64,000 bases of DNA, taken from the NCBI GenBank assembly GCA_025617375.2, contig JAMYGW020000003.1, positions 1,984,001-2,048,000 on the forward strand, given 5' to 3'. Below are positions 1 through 9,669 of this stretch, piece by piece (position 1 is the stretch's first letter; the number at the start of each line of letters is the position of its first letter). Made by a program: the position numbers and the translations under genes. The stretch is from Acarospora socialis. Its lineage: Eukaryota; Ascomycota; Lecanoromycetes; Acarosporales; Acarosporaceae. The notes beneath the pieces are model-generated. The model saw only the letters and a list, made by a program, of their open reading frames with translations, was not told the origin of the DNA and did not search any database.

Positions 1-1
1 G

Positions 2-1141
2 GAGGAAGAGACCAGAAAGCAGCGCGAGCGAGAGCGCGAAGAGGCCGAGAGAGAAAAGAGGCGATGGGAGGAAGAAGAGAAGAGGTGGCGGGAGGAAGAG
101 GACGTGAGATTGAGAGAAGAGAAGGAAGCTGAAGCAAGACTGGAAGTGGAGAAACAGAGAAAACGAGCCGTAAGCGATGCCAGACTGGAAGGCCAATTTC
201 TCAGCCAGTACCAAGCGGAGCAGCGCCGAGTGTCCAGGAATGCAACGGAAGATACTTCCAGAACAGCAGAAAGTGGCCGAGTGCGTGAGTTGGAACGGGA
301 GCTCGAGAAAGCCAAGGAACGGGAGAGGCAGTATGAGCTCGAGCGACAACAGCGCATCCATTCTGGTAGTAACAATGAACGGCATCAAATCGAAAATCAT
401 GACTTGAATAGCCACCTTCAAGACAAAGCCCGTCGGGATGTTTCCAGGGGCAGCAACCAAGACTCTACGCCCCTGCGGCCACGCGACAGCAACGACGAGT
501 CGTGGCGAGCAAGCGAGCGGGACTACCTACGCCGCGAATGGGCGAGCCACCACAATAAGCCCATGGGAACCACACCATCTCCCGAGCAGACGGCCACGCC
601 GCGCCCACTGCCAGAGCCGACCAGTTCACTTCCCATCCACGACAAGGCCAATCACACGGCCCCATCCAGCCGGCCTCTACCCGACCCAACAGCCTACGCC
701 TCATCAAACCCCACTCCCAACCCAAACCCAAACTCAACCCGAACCGACCGCTTCCTCGCCACCAACCCTGCCCCAACCCCATCCTTTCCCCGCACCCACT
801 ACCCCGCCGAACTAAGCCTCACCAGCACCTCCGAGCACGCCGACGAGACCGCCCGACGCCAAGCCTCGCAAACCTCGACCAAAGCCGGCGCCTGGGCGTC
901 GAAGTCGCTGCTGGAGCGCGAGATGGAACGCGAGCGGCAGCGGCAGCAGGAGTGGGAGGACGCGCAGAAGCAGACGAAGGAGGCCGTCGCCAAGGGCGTC
1001 AGGGATGGGGCCGCCGGCGTCGGGCCGGGGGAGAGCTGGGATGTCAATCAGTATGGGTATTTGGGAGGCGAGAATCAGGGGAAGAGTGGGGTTGCGTTTG
1101 GGGCGAGGAGGCAGATTATTGGGCCGAGGCCGAAGCCTTGA
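2..1141 (+). CDS. C-terminal part of a charged coiled-coil protein (partial at 5' end)
   Basis: The frame is open from the first bases of the window, so the start lies upstream and is not visible. The first ~120 residues are a run of Glu, Arg and Lys typical of a long single alpha-helix or coiled coil. A Pro/Ser/Thr-rich disordered stretch follows, then a second short charged helix (EREMERERQRQQEWEDAQ) and a conserved-looking tail (SWDVNQYGYLGG, then GARRQIIGPRPKP) ending in a TGA at 1139-1141. I do not recognise the family. The layout suits a cytoskeletal or cortical scaffold, but that is only an impression. Antisense and other-frame ORFs here are shadows. Confidence 0.75.
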   Translation, partial: EEETRKQREREREEAEREKRRWEEEEKRWREEEDVRLREEKEAEARLEVEKQRKRAVSDARLEGQFLSQYQAEQRRVSRNATEDTSRTAESGRVRELERELEKAKERERQYELERQQRIHSGSNNERHQIENHDLNSHLQDKARRDVSRGSNQDSTPLRPRDSNDESWRASERDYLRREWASHHNKPMGTTPSPEQTATPRPLPEPTSSLPIHDKANHTAPSSRPLPDPTAYASSNPTPNPNPNSTRTDRFLATNPAPTPSFPRTHYPAELSLTSTSEHADETARRQASQTSTKAGAWASKSLLEREMERERQRQQEWEDAQKQTKEAVAKGVRDGAAGVGPGESWDVNQYGYLGGENQGKSGVAFGARRQIIGPRPKP

Positions 1142-1548
1142 GGTTGGGGATCTTATGTTAGGGGTCGAGAGGTGGAATGAGCTGGAGCCGAGAGAAAAGC
1201 TACTTGGCGCACCCTGTTTGTCAGGGCTATCAGGGTTGTTTTGTGCCAAGTATTCACAATCGCGGGAAGTTATGGGATTGTTCCACGGTTCGGGCTGGAG
1301 TTCTTGGCTTCGCGAGTAATGATACCACAACGGGCACAGAATCCAGAGGAAGATTGATTAGCATTGGTGAAAGTAGAATTCTAAGCAACTGTAGACCCAG
1401 ACCGTGAACATAACGAAGCCAAATAGCCTCGTATCTCAGAATAACAGGTGGTTTATCTACATCGCCTTTCTCCTTCCTTCCCAAACGCCATGACAGACAA
1501 CAGCGCCACCCACCTCTCCTACACACCAGCGAACCCGTCCCCCACAGG
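1142..1548. other. Convergent intergenic region, 407 bases
   Basis: This gap lies between the 3' ends of two converging genes and should hold both 3' UTRs. I see no other gene or repeat in it. Confidence 0.5.
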
Positions 1549-2560
1549 CTACCGTCCGCCACCAAACCCAGCCCCAGGCGGAGGCGCCACAAACCCACCA
1601 GGCCCCGACCCCCCCTGCGGTCCCGGACCCGCACCGACGCCCTGCGCCCCGACCGCCGGCGGGAACGCGCCCACAGCCGGCGGGAACTGAAAGTTTGGCG
1701 GCAGCCCACCGGGAGGAGGGAAGGTGATCGGCATTCCGTTGGGCAAAGTCGGAGGGAGGCCGCCGGGTGGGGGGAAGGGGATAGGCATGCCTCGACCAGC
1801 GGGGACTGTTTCCGGTAGAGATAGATCAGTACGGAGTTTTTGGAGAGGGGGAGGAGGGCGATGCTTACGTGGTGGGAGGCCGGCAGCTCCGGGGAGAGGT
1901 GGGCCGCCGGGTAGGGGCATGGGCATGCCGAAGGGCGGGGGTGGCATGCCGGCTGTGGTTGGCGAACGGTCGAGGGTGTCAGTTATGTCGTCTTGGACTT
2001 GGGAAATAGTAGGGGAGGAGATGTGAGAGGATGGGGTGTTGGTCACGTACCTCCGAAGCCGAACGGCGGCGGCGGGAACGGCGCGCCTGGGCCTGGCTGG
2101 TGCGCGAGCATGGGATTGGCGCTCGATTGGCCTTCGGCGGCGTACGAGGACGTGATGGAGTCGATGACCGATTGCGCTTTTTCGTGCCCGATTTCTGTGC
2201 CGTTGGGAAGTACTTAGCAGATTGTGCGTCTGTCGCGGACAGGAGGGGTTTCCTTGTCGAGGTGGAGGGGGGTGGTAAGGGAGGCTGCTTCGCTCACGTT
2301 GATAGTATTCCACCACGTTCCGTAGATGGTTGCGTCCGCTGTTGTGTGCTTTTCGGACACTCATCGAGTCGTGCGTGAGGTAGACATCGCAGTAGTCGCC
2401 TTGTGCAGTCAGTATATGGGTCGAGTGGCTCCGATTTATCGGACTGGGGAGCTCGAGGATGGTGGCTCGTGTGGTGGGCAGGGCAACCTACAGAAGAGTG
2501 CTTGGAGCGTCAGTATGGCTTTTCATGGGAGGTGGAGTTGGAAGACTTATATTTCGGCAT
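1549..2560 (-). CDS. YHC1: U1 small nuclear ribonucleoprotein C (U1-C)
   Basis: U1-C is the zinc-finger protein of the U1 snRNP that stabilises 5' splice-site recognition. The N-terminal U1-type C2H2 finger is plain: [11 protein letters not shown], then [20 protein letters not shown]. It continues across an intron (donor GTGAGC near 2303) into [19 protein letters not shown], a hallmark of fungal U1-C. The rest is a Pro/Gly/Met-rich tail split by two more introns (near 2048 and 1870) and ending in a TAG at 1549-1551. The probable start is the ATG at 2558-2560, which reads MPKY as in other U1-C proteins. The join from MPKY to the residues before DYC is not a simple canonical splice, so the 5' exon structure is unresolved. 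Confidence 0.9.
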
Positions 2561-2980
2561 CTTGGGGCACCGTCTGAGACTCCTCGTGAGTCTCTCAAAT
2601 GAAATGGATGCGATATGCGCTGCGATGTTCCCTTACTTGATGGGGAGTGCATCTGCTTCTACGAAGTATTTCAAGCTCCGACGGCTATCTCCGGCGGCTA
2701 AACATCTACCACAACACAGAGCCCAACTCTTGACACCAGAACTCCGGTGCCATCTTACCAATTCAGTGTAAGATTTAGAGTTGAGATAGTCCAACTTTTT
2801 AGACTTGATGATCTTCATATGTGTATGAGAAATAAGTATAGTGATAAATGTTGTTGAATCAATCATTTAATGACTTATATATTATACTTATCACACAGCG
2901 TAGGTTTACACCCTAACACTCAGCCTCTAGATTTGTTGTAAAGCTCTGTGCTTATTTTTCTAAAATTATTTCTTTGTCTT
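2561..2980. other. Intergenic region between two minus-strand genes
   Basis: About 420 bases hold the U1-C promoter side and the 3' flank of the next minus-strand gene. The stretch near 2770-2980 is AT-rich. No gene is supported. Confidence 0.5.
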
Positions 2981-4323
2981 TTAACACAACAACAAGCAGC
3001 ACATATGCAACAATGCATATAATAGTGACAACACTAAGAGATATATCAAGGCTGTAGACCCATCCATCATGATTGAACTCCCTAGAACACCAATTCCATA
3101 TAGCAGGATGGTGGCAGCAAGACCATGTAAGCCAAGATAAAGCGCGGCGAGCCAGTATGAGAGCGTTGAGGGCAACTGGTCACCAGCCAGGCAGCTGATA
3201 GCAGGGGCATGGTTTGTGGCAGGCCGGTCCACTGTCCCCCTAGCATGACCCGCCATCTGTCTTCTGAATCTCAGCTGTAACGTCAGCTGTTGCAAGACAG
3301 TTGATTTCTGCCGGGGGCCAGCTGAATTCGACGACATCATCTGTCGGCGGAGATACTCTTTCAGAAAGGAGAGGAAGCCAAGCTCAAGGATGGCAGGCGT
3401 CATCCTCGCAACAACCCAGCTCAAGACCATCAAGTCATGATTGCACGCCCAGGTCACAACGGTCTTGAAGCCAAGCGAACAGGACAGCCAGAGGACCAGA
3501 GCGATGATCAGTAGTGCCAGCACATACACGGTCACTCGCCAGCGAGGGTCAGTGCTGGGTTCCAGCAGAGGGGCTTGTTTCTCGTCCCTGTGGTTTGGGT
3601 CCTGTAACGCTTCTATCCGTTCTCGCCCTATATGAGGAGGACGAGGAGGTGTTAGAGAGGGCGACATAAGCTCGTCCCATGTCTGCAGGAAAGCCCTCGC
3701 ACTTTTACCAGGCCCAGGTGGTAAAGCCTTCGAAACGGCCAGGAGCTGCCGTGTCGCCGCGCCCACTGCGAAGAAGCCCGAGAACGCGCCGATGAAGAAG
3801 CACAAGGTGCTCTCCAGCCTTCCCAGCCATCTCGATGTGTGTTTTGAAGATCTCTCCAGCGGCTGGAAGACGCCCTTCCCCTTGCTTCCGAGAACGGTCA
3901 GAGCGGCAGGGATCAGCGTGAGCAGCGTCGTGCCACTGTTCATCCCGGCTTGCGCGTACGGGCTGAGATGCGACAGGATACAGATGGCATAGTCGAAGCA
4001 TTTGCTTGAGTCCGGCGCTTGATGCAGGACCTCGGTGCAGTTGCCGCGGTCTGCGGCGGAGATGAAAGTGGTGCTGTAGTCGATGTGATATCTATGACGG
4101 GCCTGTGCTGGAGTTGAGAGGAGAAGAAGGAGAAGAAGACGACAACGAAGTAGTATGGAGGCTAAGTCTAAAAGCGCAGGAGGACCGAGTTGAAGCGGTC
4201 AGTGAATCATTGTCATATCCTCATCATCTTCTCCTTCCTCCTCCACCGATTTTCACGAACGTTCTTCAAACATCAATGCGGATGGCGTTAATGATGGATA
4301 AGCTTACCTGCAAGTCGCAACAT
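2981..4323 (-). CDS. Secretory-pathway multi-pass membrane protein of unknown function
   Basis: Two exons, 4323-4308 and 4167-2981, joined over a 140-base intron with donor GTAAGC and a CTGAC branch point, give 400 residues. The ATG at 4321-4323 opens a clear signal peptide (MLRLADLASILLRCRLLLLL, then LLSTPAQA). A short luminal segment with cysteines in GNCTEV, SSKCFDYAIC follows. Then come at least five hydrophobic segments: around GTTLLTLIPAALTVLG, CFFIGAFSGFF, VYVLALLIIALVLWL, LAALYLGLHGLAATILL and IYLLVLSLLYALLHM. A cytosolic-looking basic stretch (RRQMAGHARG) separates the last two groups. I recognise no catalytic motif. The topology (signal peptide, Cys-bearing ectodomain, several membrane spans) is seen in many uncharacterised fungal proteins. 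The gene call is firm; the function is unknown. Confidence 0.75.
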
Positions 4324-5088
4324 AGCGATAAAGGAGGTATCATTCGTAGGAAGAGCCTACCTTTATCCAAAATGATCAGGCGGTCATCCAAATCTCATAT
4401 ATAGAAGACATGGATGGAATATGCTGAGACGAAGAAGACAGATAAGCATATGAGTGACAGCCCCCAACTGCTTCATCTCAGCCTTTCCGAGGTCTTGCCA
4501 ACTTGACAATTGGTGTCAAATGTATCAGCAAACCAACAATCTTCTCTTTCAATTTGAGCATGTAAGCATCACCACTGAGTGGAACTGAGCTGAGTGATCT
4601 ACCACCCTGCAAGTTTGTCAAATAAACTGATCTTTATGTTCAGAAGCTTATTTTCTTGTTGATTATAGATTTCACTCTTTCAGTGCAGCAATTTTTGAGT
4701 AAGCAATTTGTTGAATTTATTAAATACAAAATACTGATCAATATATTCGTAATATATCTACATAGATTTTTAATGCCTCAAGTCGAGATACATTCATTAG
4801 TATCTATGCTTAGAGGAGAAAGACCCCGTCCTTGCGTAAGTGTAAGTGAAGAACAAGCAGGTTGAATGCTACGAAACAGCTCGAGTTCTATGTAGTTGGC
4901 TCATATCACAAACACACGCATGGTGGGATAACGGGCATGTTCACGACCACGCCCAGGGGTATATTGCTCTACGCCAGTCCAGCAGCGCTCCAGATGGACC
5001 AAAAACCCAGAATAGAGAACATCAACAAGTAATAGTCCGCAGCAACGGTCGCAATAGACGCACGAACAAGTGTCCATCTCAGTCAACT
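4324..5088. other. AT-rich intergenic region
   Basis: This contains the promoter side of the membrane-protein gene and the 3' flank of MED1. The segment from about 4640 to 4800 is strongly AT-rich with no long frame. I see no RNA gene or repeat unit. Confidence 0.5.
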
Positions 5089-7341
5089 TCACGCACTCTT
5101 CCTGCGAACCCACTCAACCAGGACCCCAACATCTTCACTGATAGCCAGAGCCTTTGCCGCAGCATCAGCACCCATCAAGACGGTGGGACGCACACCATCT
5201 CTAGATCCCTCCAGATTCTCCGCGCGGTGAGCGGGTGCATTACACGTAACGTCTGACGCATGTATCTCCGCGTTGGGCAAGATCTCAAACGTCACTGTCG
5301 CCAGCGCGCCTCGCCGGTCGAACAAAACTGTAATCTTCGGTGTCGGTAGTGTTGTGAGAGTGAAGTCCACAGACATGCTTGTGTTGGTGTCTGAACCGTC
5401 ACCGTTGGCGTCTGCCATCAATGCTGCCAATTCCTCTGCCGCGTTACGGCCGTTTGTCATGGTTGCCTGTTCCTGCTCTGGTGCGTCCTGGGACGGGCTG
5501 GTGCTGTTGTTGTCCTGCTTGTCAGTATCATCAGCCTCGAAGCTTCTCTGTAGGATGCTTCCTACGAGAGCCCACTGCCTCAGAATGGGAAGGATGGCGA
5601 CTAGCTGCCGTGGATGGGAGAACGGAATGTCTTTGATGAGTCGGCCGAATTCCGTTTTCTGGGTGTAGAGCGTGTTCTTGTGTTTGCACTCTGTAGCGAC
5701 GCCTTCATTGTCGTATGCTGTGACTGTCTTCTCCATAACGAGCTGTCCATCTACTGCGTGATCTGCTGAGGTGCCGAGACTGAGAGCGGGTAAAAGTAGT
5801 TCTTCAAAAGTGGTAGGGCGTATGGAGTCTTGTGGTATGGTAATTCCGACTGACCCGTAGATGTCTACAGCTGTTTGTAGCGGTACAACAAGTGGCGGTT
5901 CAAGCCTGGCAATAAATCGCACATCTGGCGGTTTTCCGTCAGGCGCAATGCTGGAGTCAACATCCATAACATCTCCAGTAGGGTTTGATGGCGTGAGCGT
6001 CGGTGGAGGATCTAGCCAATCCAGGGCTGAGTCTCCGGTCGAGAATGACTCGTCTCGGTTCTCGTCCGATCTCTCGACGTCGCTGGAGACCCAACCGTCG
6101 CTCACTCGGATTGAGGGGTAGAGCTCTGCGGATGATGCTTCACATTCGACAACAGCTGACCAGGTCTTCGACTCCTCGTGTTCATCTTCCCCAGAAGCAG
6201 GTTTCGCTGACTCCATACCTCCTTCCATGTTCCCATCCGATCCTCTTGCCTTGCGATATCTTCCATGAACAAGCCTCCGATCCATCCAATACTCCACACT
6301 CAACCCTATCCTCCTACGGGCGTGCATCCTCGGCCTCCCGCTCCTTTTACACAACACCTCCCTTTCCGCCACTTCTGCATCCACCTCTAGCTTTCCACGA
6401 TCCCCGACTCTCCCCTCCTCATACTTAAAGACCCTCCTCAAACTCACGTAAACCCCCGCCACAGCCTCAAAACAATTCGCCCCTTCGGAGCTCAACTTAT
6501 CCAACCTCGCCAGCCTCTCCAGATTATCCGCAAACGGCTCCAACCTCTTATACCCCCTCTCCTCCCCCCTCCCCAACTGCAAATCCCTCCGCAACACCCT
6601 AGCCCCCGCCTCCGCAAACTCCCCCACCGGCGCCATCTTACACGTCGGAAAACTCAACCCCACCTTCTCCACCCGGTCCCCGCCGCGGAAATCCACGTCC
6701 ACTAGCACATTGTTGCCCGCAATGGTCAGCGTCCTCTTGCTCTCCGCGTCCGCGCCCATCGCATCCTCCCACAAGCACTCCAACCCCGTCCGTTTCGCCA
6801 GCCGCTCCACCCCCTCTTCGCTCACCATCCCGGGCCGCTGGCGCAGTAAAGTCACGATGGCTTCGATCCGTCGTCGACCCGCGTCCTCGTCATCGCGTAC
6901 GTTGCCCGTCGATGCCGCGAATGTCGTGTCTGCCGCGCCGGCTTCGATGCCGCTGGCCGCAGGCGTGCCGTTGAGCCCGGCGATGTTGAGTCCTCCAAGC
7001 CCAGCCATGCCGGCCGCGGTGGAGGGGCTGTCGAAGCCGGCGAGCAGTGGAGGGTGAGGCGCGGAGGAGCTGGAGTGGCTGTGTCTCATAAGGTCCGGGG
7101 AGATGTTGAATGGTGAGCGTGCCGTTTTGGAGGGGTGGGGGTAGGAGGCGGGCGAGAAGGCGGAGCGCAGGGTGCCGGATGCTGTGGCCGTCATGGCTGG
7201 GAGTGGAGAACCGGCGGCCAGGTGGTTTGCAAAGGTGTTGGGGGTCATTGCCGTCGTGGCGTGCGGGGTGGAGGAGTGGTGCGATGATGGAGTCGGGAGG
7301 TGTTTGGTCGAGGACGGGGTTGGTGTCGCCATTGTGGGCAA
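5089..7341 (-). CDS. MED1: Mediator of RNA polymerase II transcription subunit 1
   Basis: A single uninterrupted frame of 750 residues. The N-terminal ~150 residues are Pro/Ser/Thr/Ala-rich with TPTPSSTKHLPTPSS and a SPxLLAGFDSP-type segment. From about residue 150 it follows the fungal Med1 domain: an initial helix RRRIEAIVTLLRQRPG and VSEEGVERLAKRTGLECLWE, then LTIAGNNVLVDVDF, a SLRRVFKYEEGR element and, towards the C-terminus, HPRQLVAILPILRQWALVGS. Med1 belongs to the middle module of Mediator, the nuclear coactivator linking transcription factors to RNA polymerase II. A second in-frame ATG three codons downstream (MATPTPSS) is an alternative start. The family call rests on overall pattern rather than a catalytic signature. 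Confidence 0.85.
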   Translation of the reverse strand: MPTMATPTPSSTKHLPTPSSHHSSTPHATTAMTPNTFANHLAAGSPLPAMTATASGTLRSAFSPASYPHPSKTARSPFNISPDLMRHSHSSSSAPHPPLLAGFDSPSTAAGMAGLGGLNIAGLNGTPAASGIEAGAADTTFAASTGNVRDDEDAGRRRIEAIVTLLRQRPGMVSEEGVERLAKRTGLECLWEDAMGADAESKRTLTIAGNNVLVDVDFRGGDRVEKVGLSFPTCKMAPVGEFAEAGARVLRRDLQLGRGEERGYKRLEPFADNLERLARLDKLSSEGANCFEAVAGVYVSLRRVFKYEEGRVGDRGKLEVDAEVAEREVLCKRSGRPRMHARRRIGLSVEYWMDRRLVHGRYRKARGSDGNMEGGMESAKPASGEDEHEESKTWSAVVECEASSAELYPSIRVSDGWVSSDVERSDENRDESFSTGDSALDWLDPPPTLTPSNPTGDVMDVDSSIAPDGKPPDVRFIARLEPPLVVPLQTAVDIYGSVGITIPQDSIRPTTFEELLLPALSLGTSADHAVDGQLVMEKTVTAYDNEGVATECKHKNTLYTQKTEFGRLIKDIPFSHPRQLVAILPILRQWALVGSILQRSFEADDTDKQDNNSTSPSQDAPEQEQATMTNGRNAAEELAALMADANGDGSDTNTSMSVDFTLTTLPTPKITVLFDRRGALATVTFEILPNAEIHASDVTCNAPAHRAENLEGSRDGVRPTVLMGADAAAKALAISEDVGVLVEWVRRKSA

Positions 7342-7946
7342 TGATGTCTTTGAGAAATTTACAGACTAACAATACAGGTTAAGGGAAGCCCATTATGATG
7401 GAGTGTTGTTGCACTCACACCTCTGGATAGTGGAAAAGTGACGGTCAAGAGGCATACACACGAAGTTAAGCTCTAACCTGTAGGGCTGAGGCGAGTCAGT
7501 GCCCATTTCCCCAGAGGTACATATCGGTTTTGACAACATAGCCAGCAGGCCGTTGTGGGAATTTGATCGGCTTGGGAGTTTTATGTGCACTGCTCAGAAT
7601 TGTGGGGTAGTACTGCAAGTCGAATGCTCCACTCGAGTGAGCATGCCTGAATGTTCCCCATCGAGATTATGAGCATAACCCAATTGCGAAATAAGTCACA
7701 GGTATTCAAAGCTGGAAGTCTAGAATCATTTGGCTTCGAGCACGATTACGTCTAGCTGTTTCGCAAAGAAGAGAGAGGTCCGAGAAGCAGAACGCTCTCG
7801 AAGCATATCAACAACAGCAGCCCATGCATGTCGCCATGGTCTAACAGCACCTTTCAAAGCACTTGAGTGACCTCCTGTAATACCGCTGTTCAGCCAAACC
7901 AAGTCGCCAACCCCGTCCGCTCGAGTATGTGAATGCTAATGCAAGT
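7342..7946. other. Intergenic region between MED1 and glutamine synthetase
   Basis: About 600 bases form the upstream side of MED1 and the 3' flank of the next minus-strand gene. Only short open frames without family features occur here, so I call nothing. Confidence 0.5.
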
Positions 7947-9669
7947 CTACTTGTCTACCTTCACGTCTGAAAGACCACCAAATATCTATAACAGAACAAG
8001 CGTTAGCCGTCAGTTGGCCTCGCATATCCACTGTTGGCAGTTCCAGAGAACGTGAAACTTGAATGGCACTTCTGTGAGAGAAGGAGAAGCTTACCGTTTC
8101 GACGATAATCCCGGTAATCTGATACGGGTCTGCGTTTGAAGCAGGTCTCCGATCCTCAAAGTAGCCCTTGCCCTCCTTAGCGCATTGTCTCGGGATTCGC
8201 ACGCTGGCACCACGGTCCGCGACACCCCAGCTGAACTTGTCTATGTTGCCTGTCTCGTGTAATCCGGTCAACCGCTCACGGTTACCCTCGCCGTACACTG
8301 CGATGTGATCCAGATGACGCGCCTCGAGCTTCTTCATCGCAGCCTCGATGTGCTTCATGCCACCGTCGGCGCGCATTTCGGCCGTCGATACGTTGGTGTG
8401 CAAGCCGGCACCATTCCAATCACCGGGAATTGGCTTGGGAGCGAAGGATATCTTTGCACCGAATTCTTCGGCAACGCGGTACAGAAGGAATCGAGCCATC
8501 CAGAGCTGGTCACCCACTACTCAAGCGGTCAGCTTATCAGCCTCCGAGAGTAGTGCGCATAGGAACCTACAGTTGATTCCGGAGCAGGGTCCAACTTGGA
8601 ATTCCCACTGAGCAGGCATGACCTCCGCGTTGATACCGGAAATTTCGACGCCTGCGTACAAGCAAGCTTTGTAATGTGCTTCGATGATATCACGACAGTA
8701 GACCTTGCCAGTTCCCACACCGCAGTAGTACGGTCCTTGGGGTCCTGGGAAACCGCCCTTGGGCCAGCCGTACGGCCAGTCGAACTCGTCCAGGAGAGTG
8801 TATTCTTGCTCAAGACCGAACCAGACGTCGTGCTTGGCATTGGCGTCCATCAGCCTCTTCGCTTCATGACGGTAGTTGTATTTGTTGGGGCTTCCATCTG
8901 GATCCCAGGTCTCGCAAAGTACTAGGATATTGTCGCCCAGACGGAAAGGATCTGGGTAGATGGCAGCAGGGCGGATGTAAACATCTGAGTTGTCGCCGGG
9001 GGCTTGACCGGTTGACGAGCCGTCAAAGTTCCACTCTGGGAGCTCGTCGACGCTCTTGACTGGGCCGGAAAGGGTCTGTCAGACATGCGATGAACACATT
9101 AGCACCGTCATTCCCGATTGACACATTGTGTTCTGAAATAGAAATGGTCGCATGCGACGCCAATTGGCTGGATAGGATGGTTATAGGCTTATCGGCGTAG
9201 TGCCTCATGCATGAGGGGCTTTCCCGTAGCCGAAGCGTGGCCCATGAGAAGCAACTCCAACGGGCTAGCCGTACGTCACACACGAACCCTTTGACGGACG
9301 AACTGCAGATTGATAACGAAGGGAACAAAGTGCGCGTCCAGAGCATGGAGCATGATAGTAGACAGACCAGATACGGCGGGAAGGCAAAGGTTGACTGCTG
9401 GACTGACCTTGGTTTTTGAGCGGACACCGTTCATGCCATCGATCCAGATGTACTCGGCCAGAATATGGCCCTTCTGATCGAGTTTCAGGTATTTTTGAAG
9501 CTGTGCCGTTTGTCTTGTCAGTATAACAGTTATCTGAAGCAGACGAGTTGCAGGGAATGACTCACATTCTCCGTATTCGAGACGATCTTGGATTCGGCCT
9601 GTAAAGATGGAAGTCAGTGGGTCAAGAGCTCGCCAGAATCCGGCGTAGGAGGCGCTCAATGCTCACCAT
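7947..9669 (-). CDS. glnA: Glutamine synthetase
   Basis: This cytosolic enzyme makes glutamine from glutamate, ammonium and ATP and is the key step of nitrogen assimilation. The protein is assembled from six exons. The first appears to be only the ATG (9667-9669), directly followed by a GTGAGC donor. The 33-base second exon (9598-9566) reads [11 protein letters not shown]. Then come [40 protein letters not shown], and the GS catalytic region: [40 protein letters not shown], the ATP-binding [18 protein letters not shown], and [19 protein letters not shown]. The last exon gives [12 protein letters not shown] and ends in a TAG at 7947-7949. One junction reads GINLGDQLW, a Leu where Met or Leu is usual. 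All active-site segments are intact. Confidence 0.97.
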
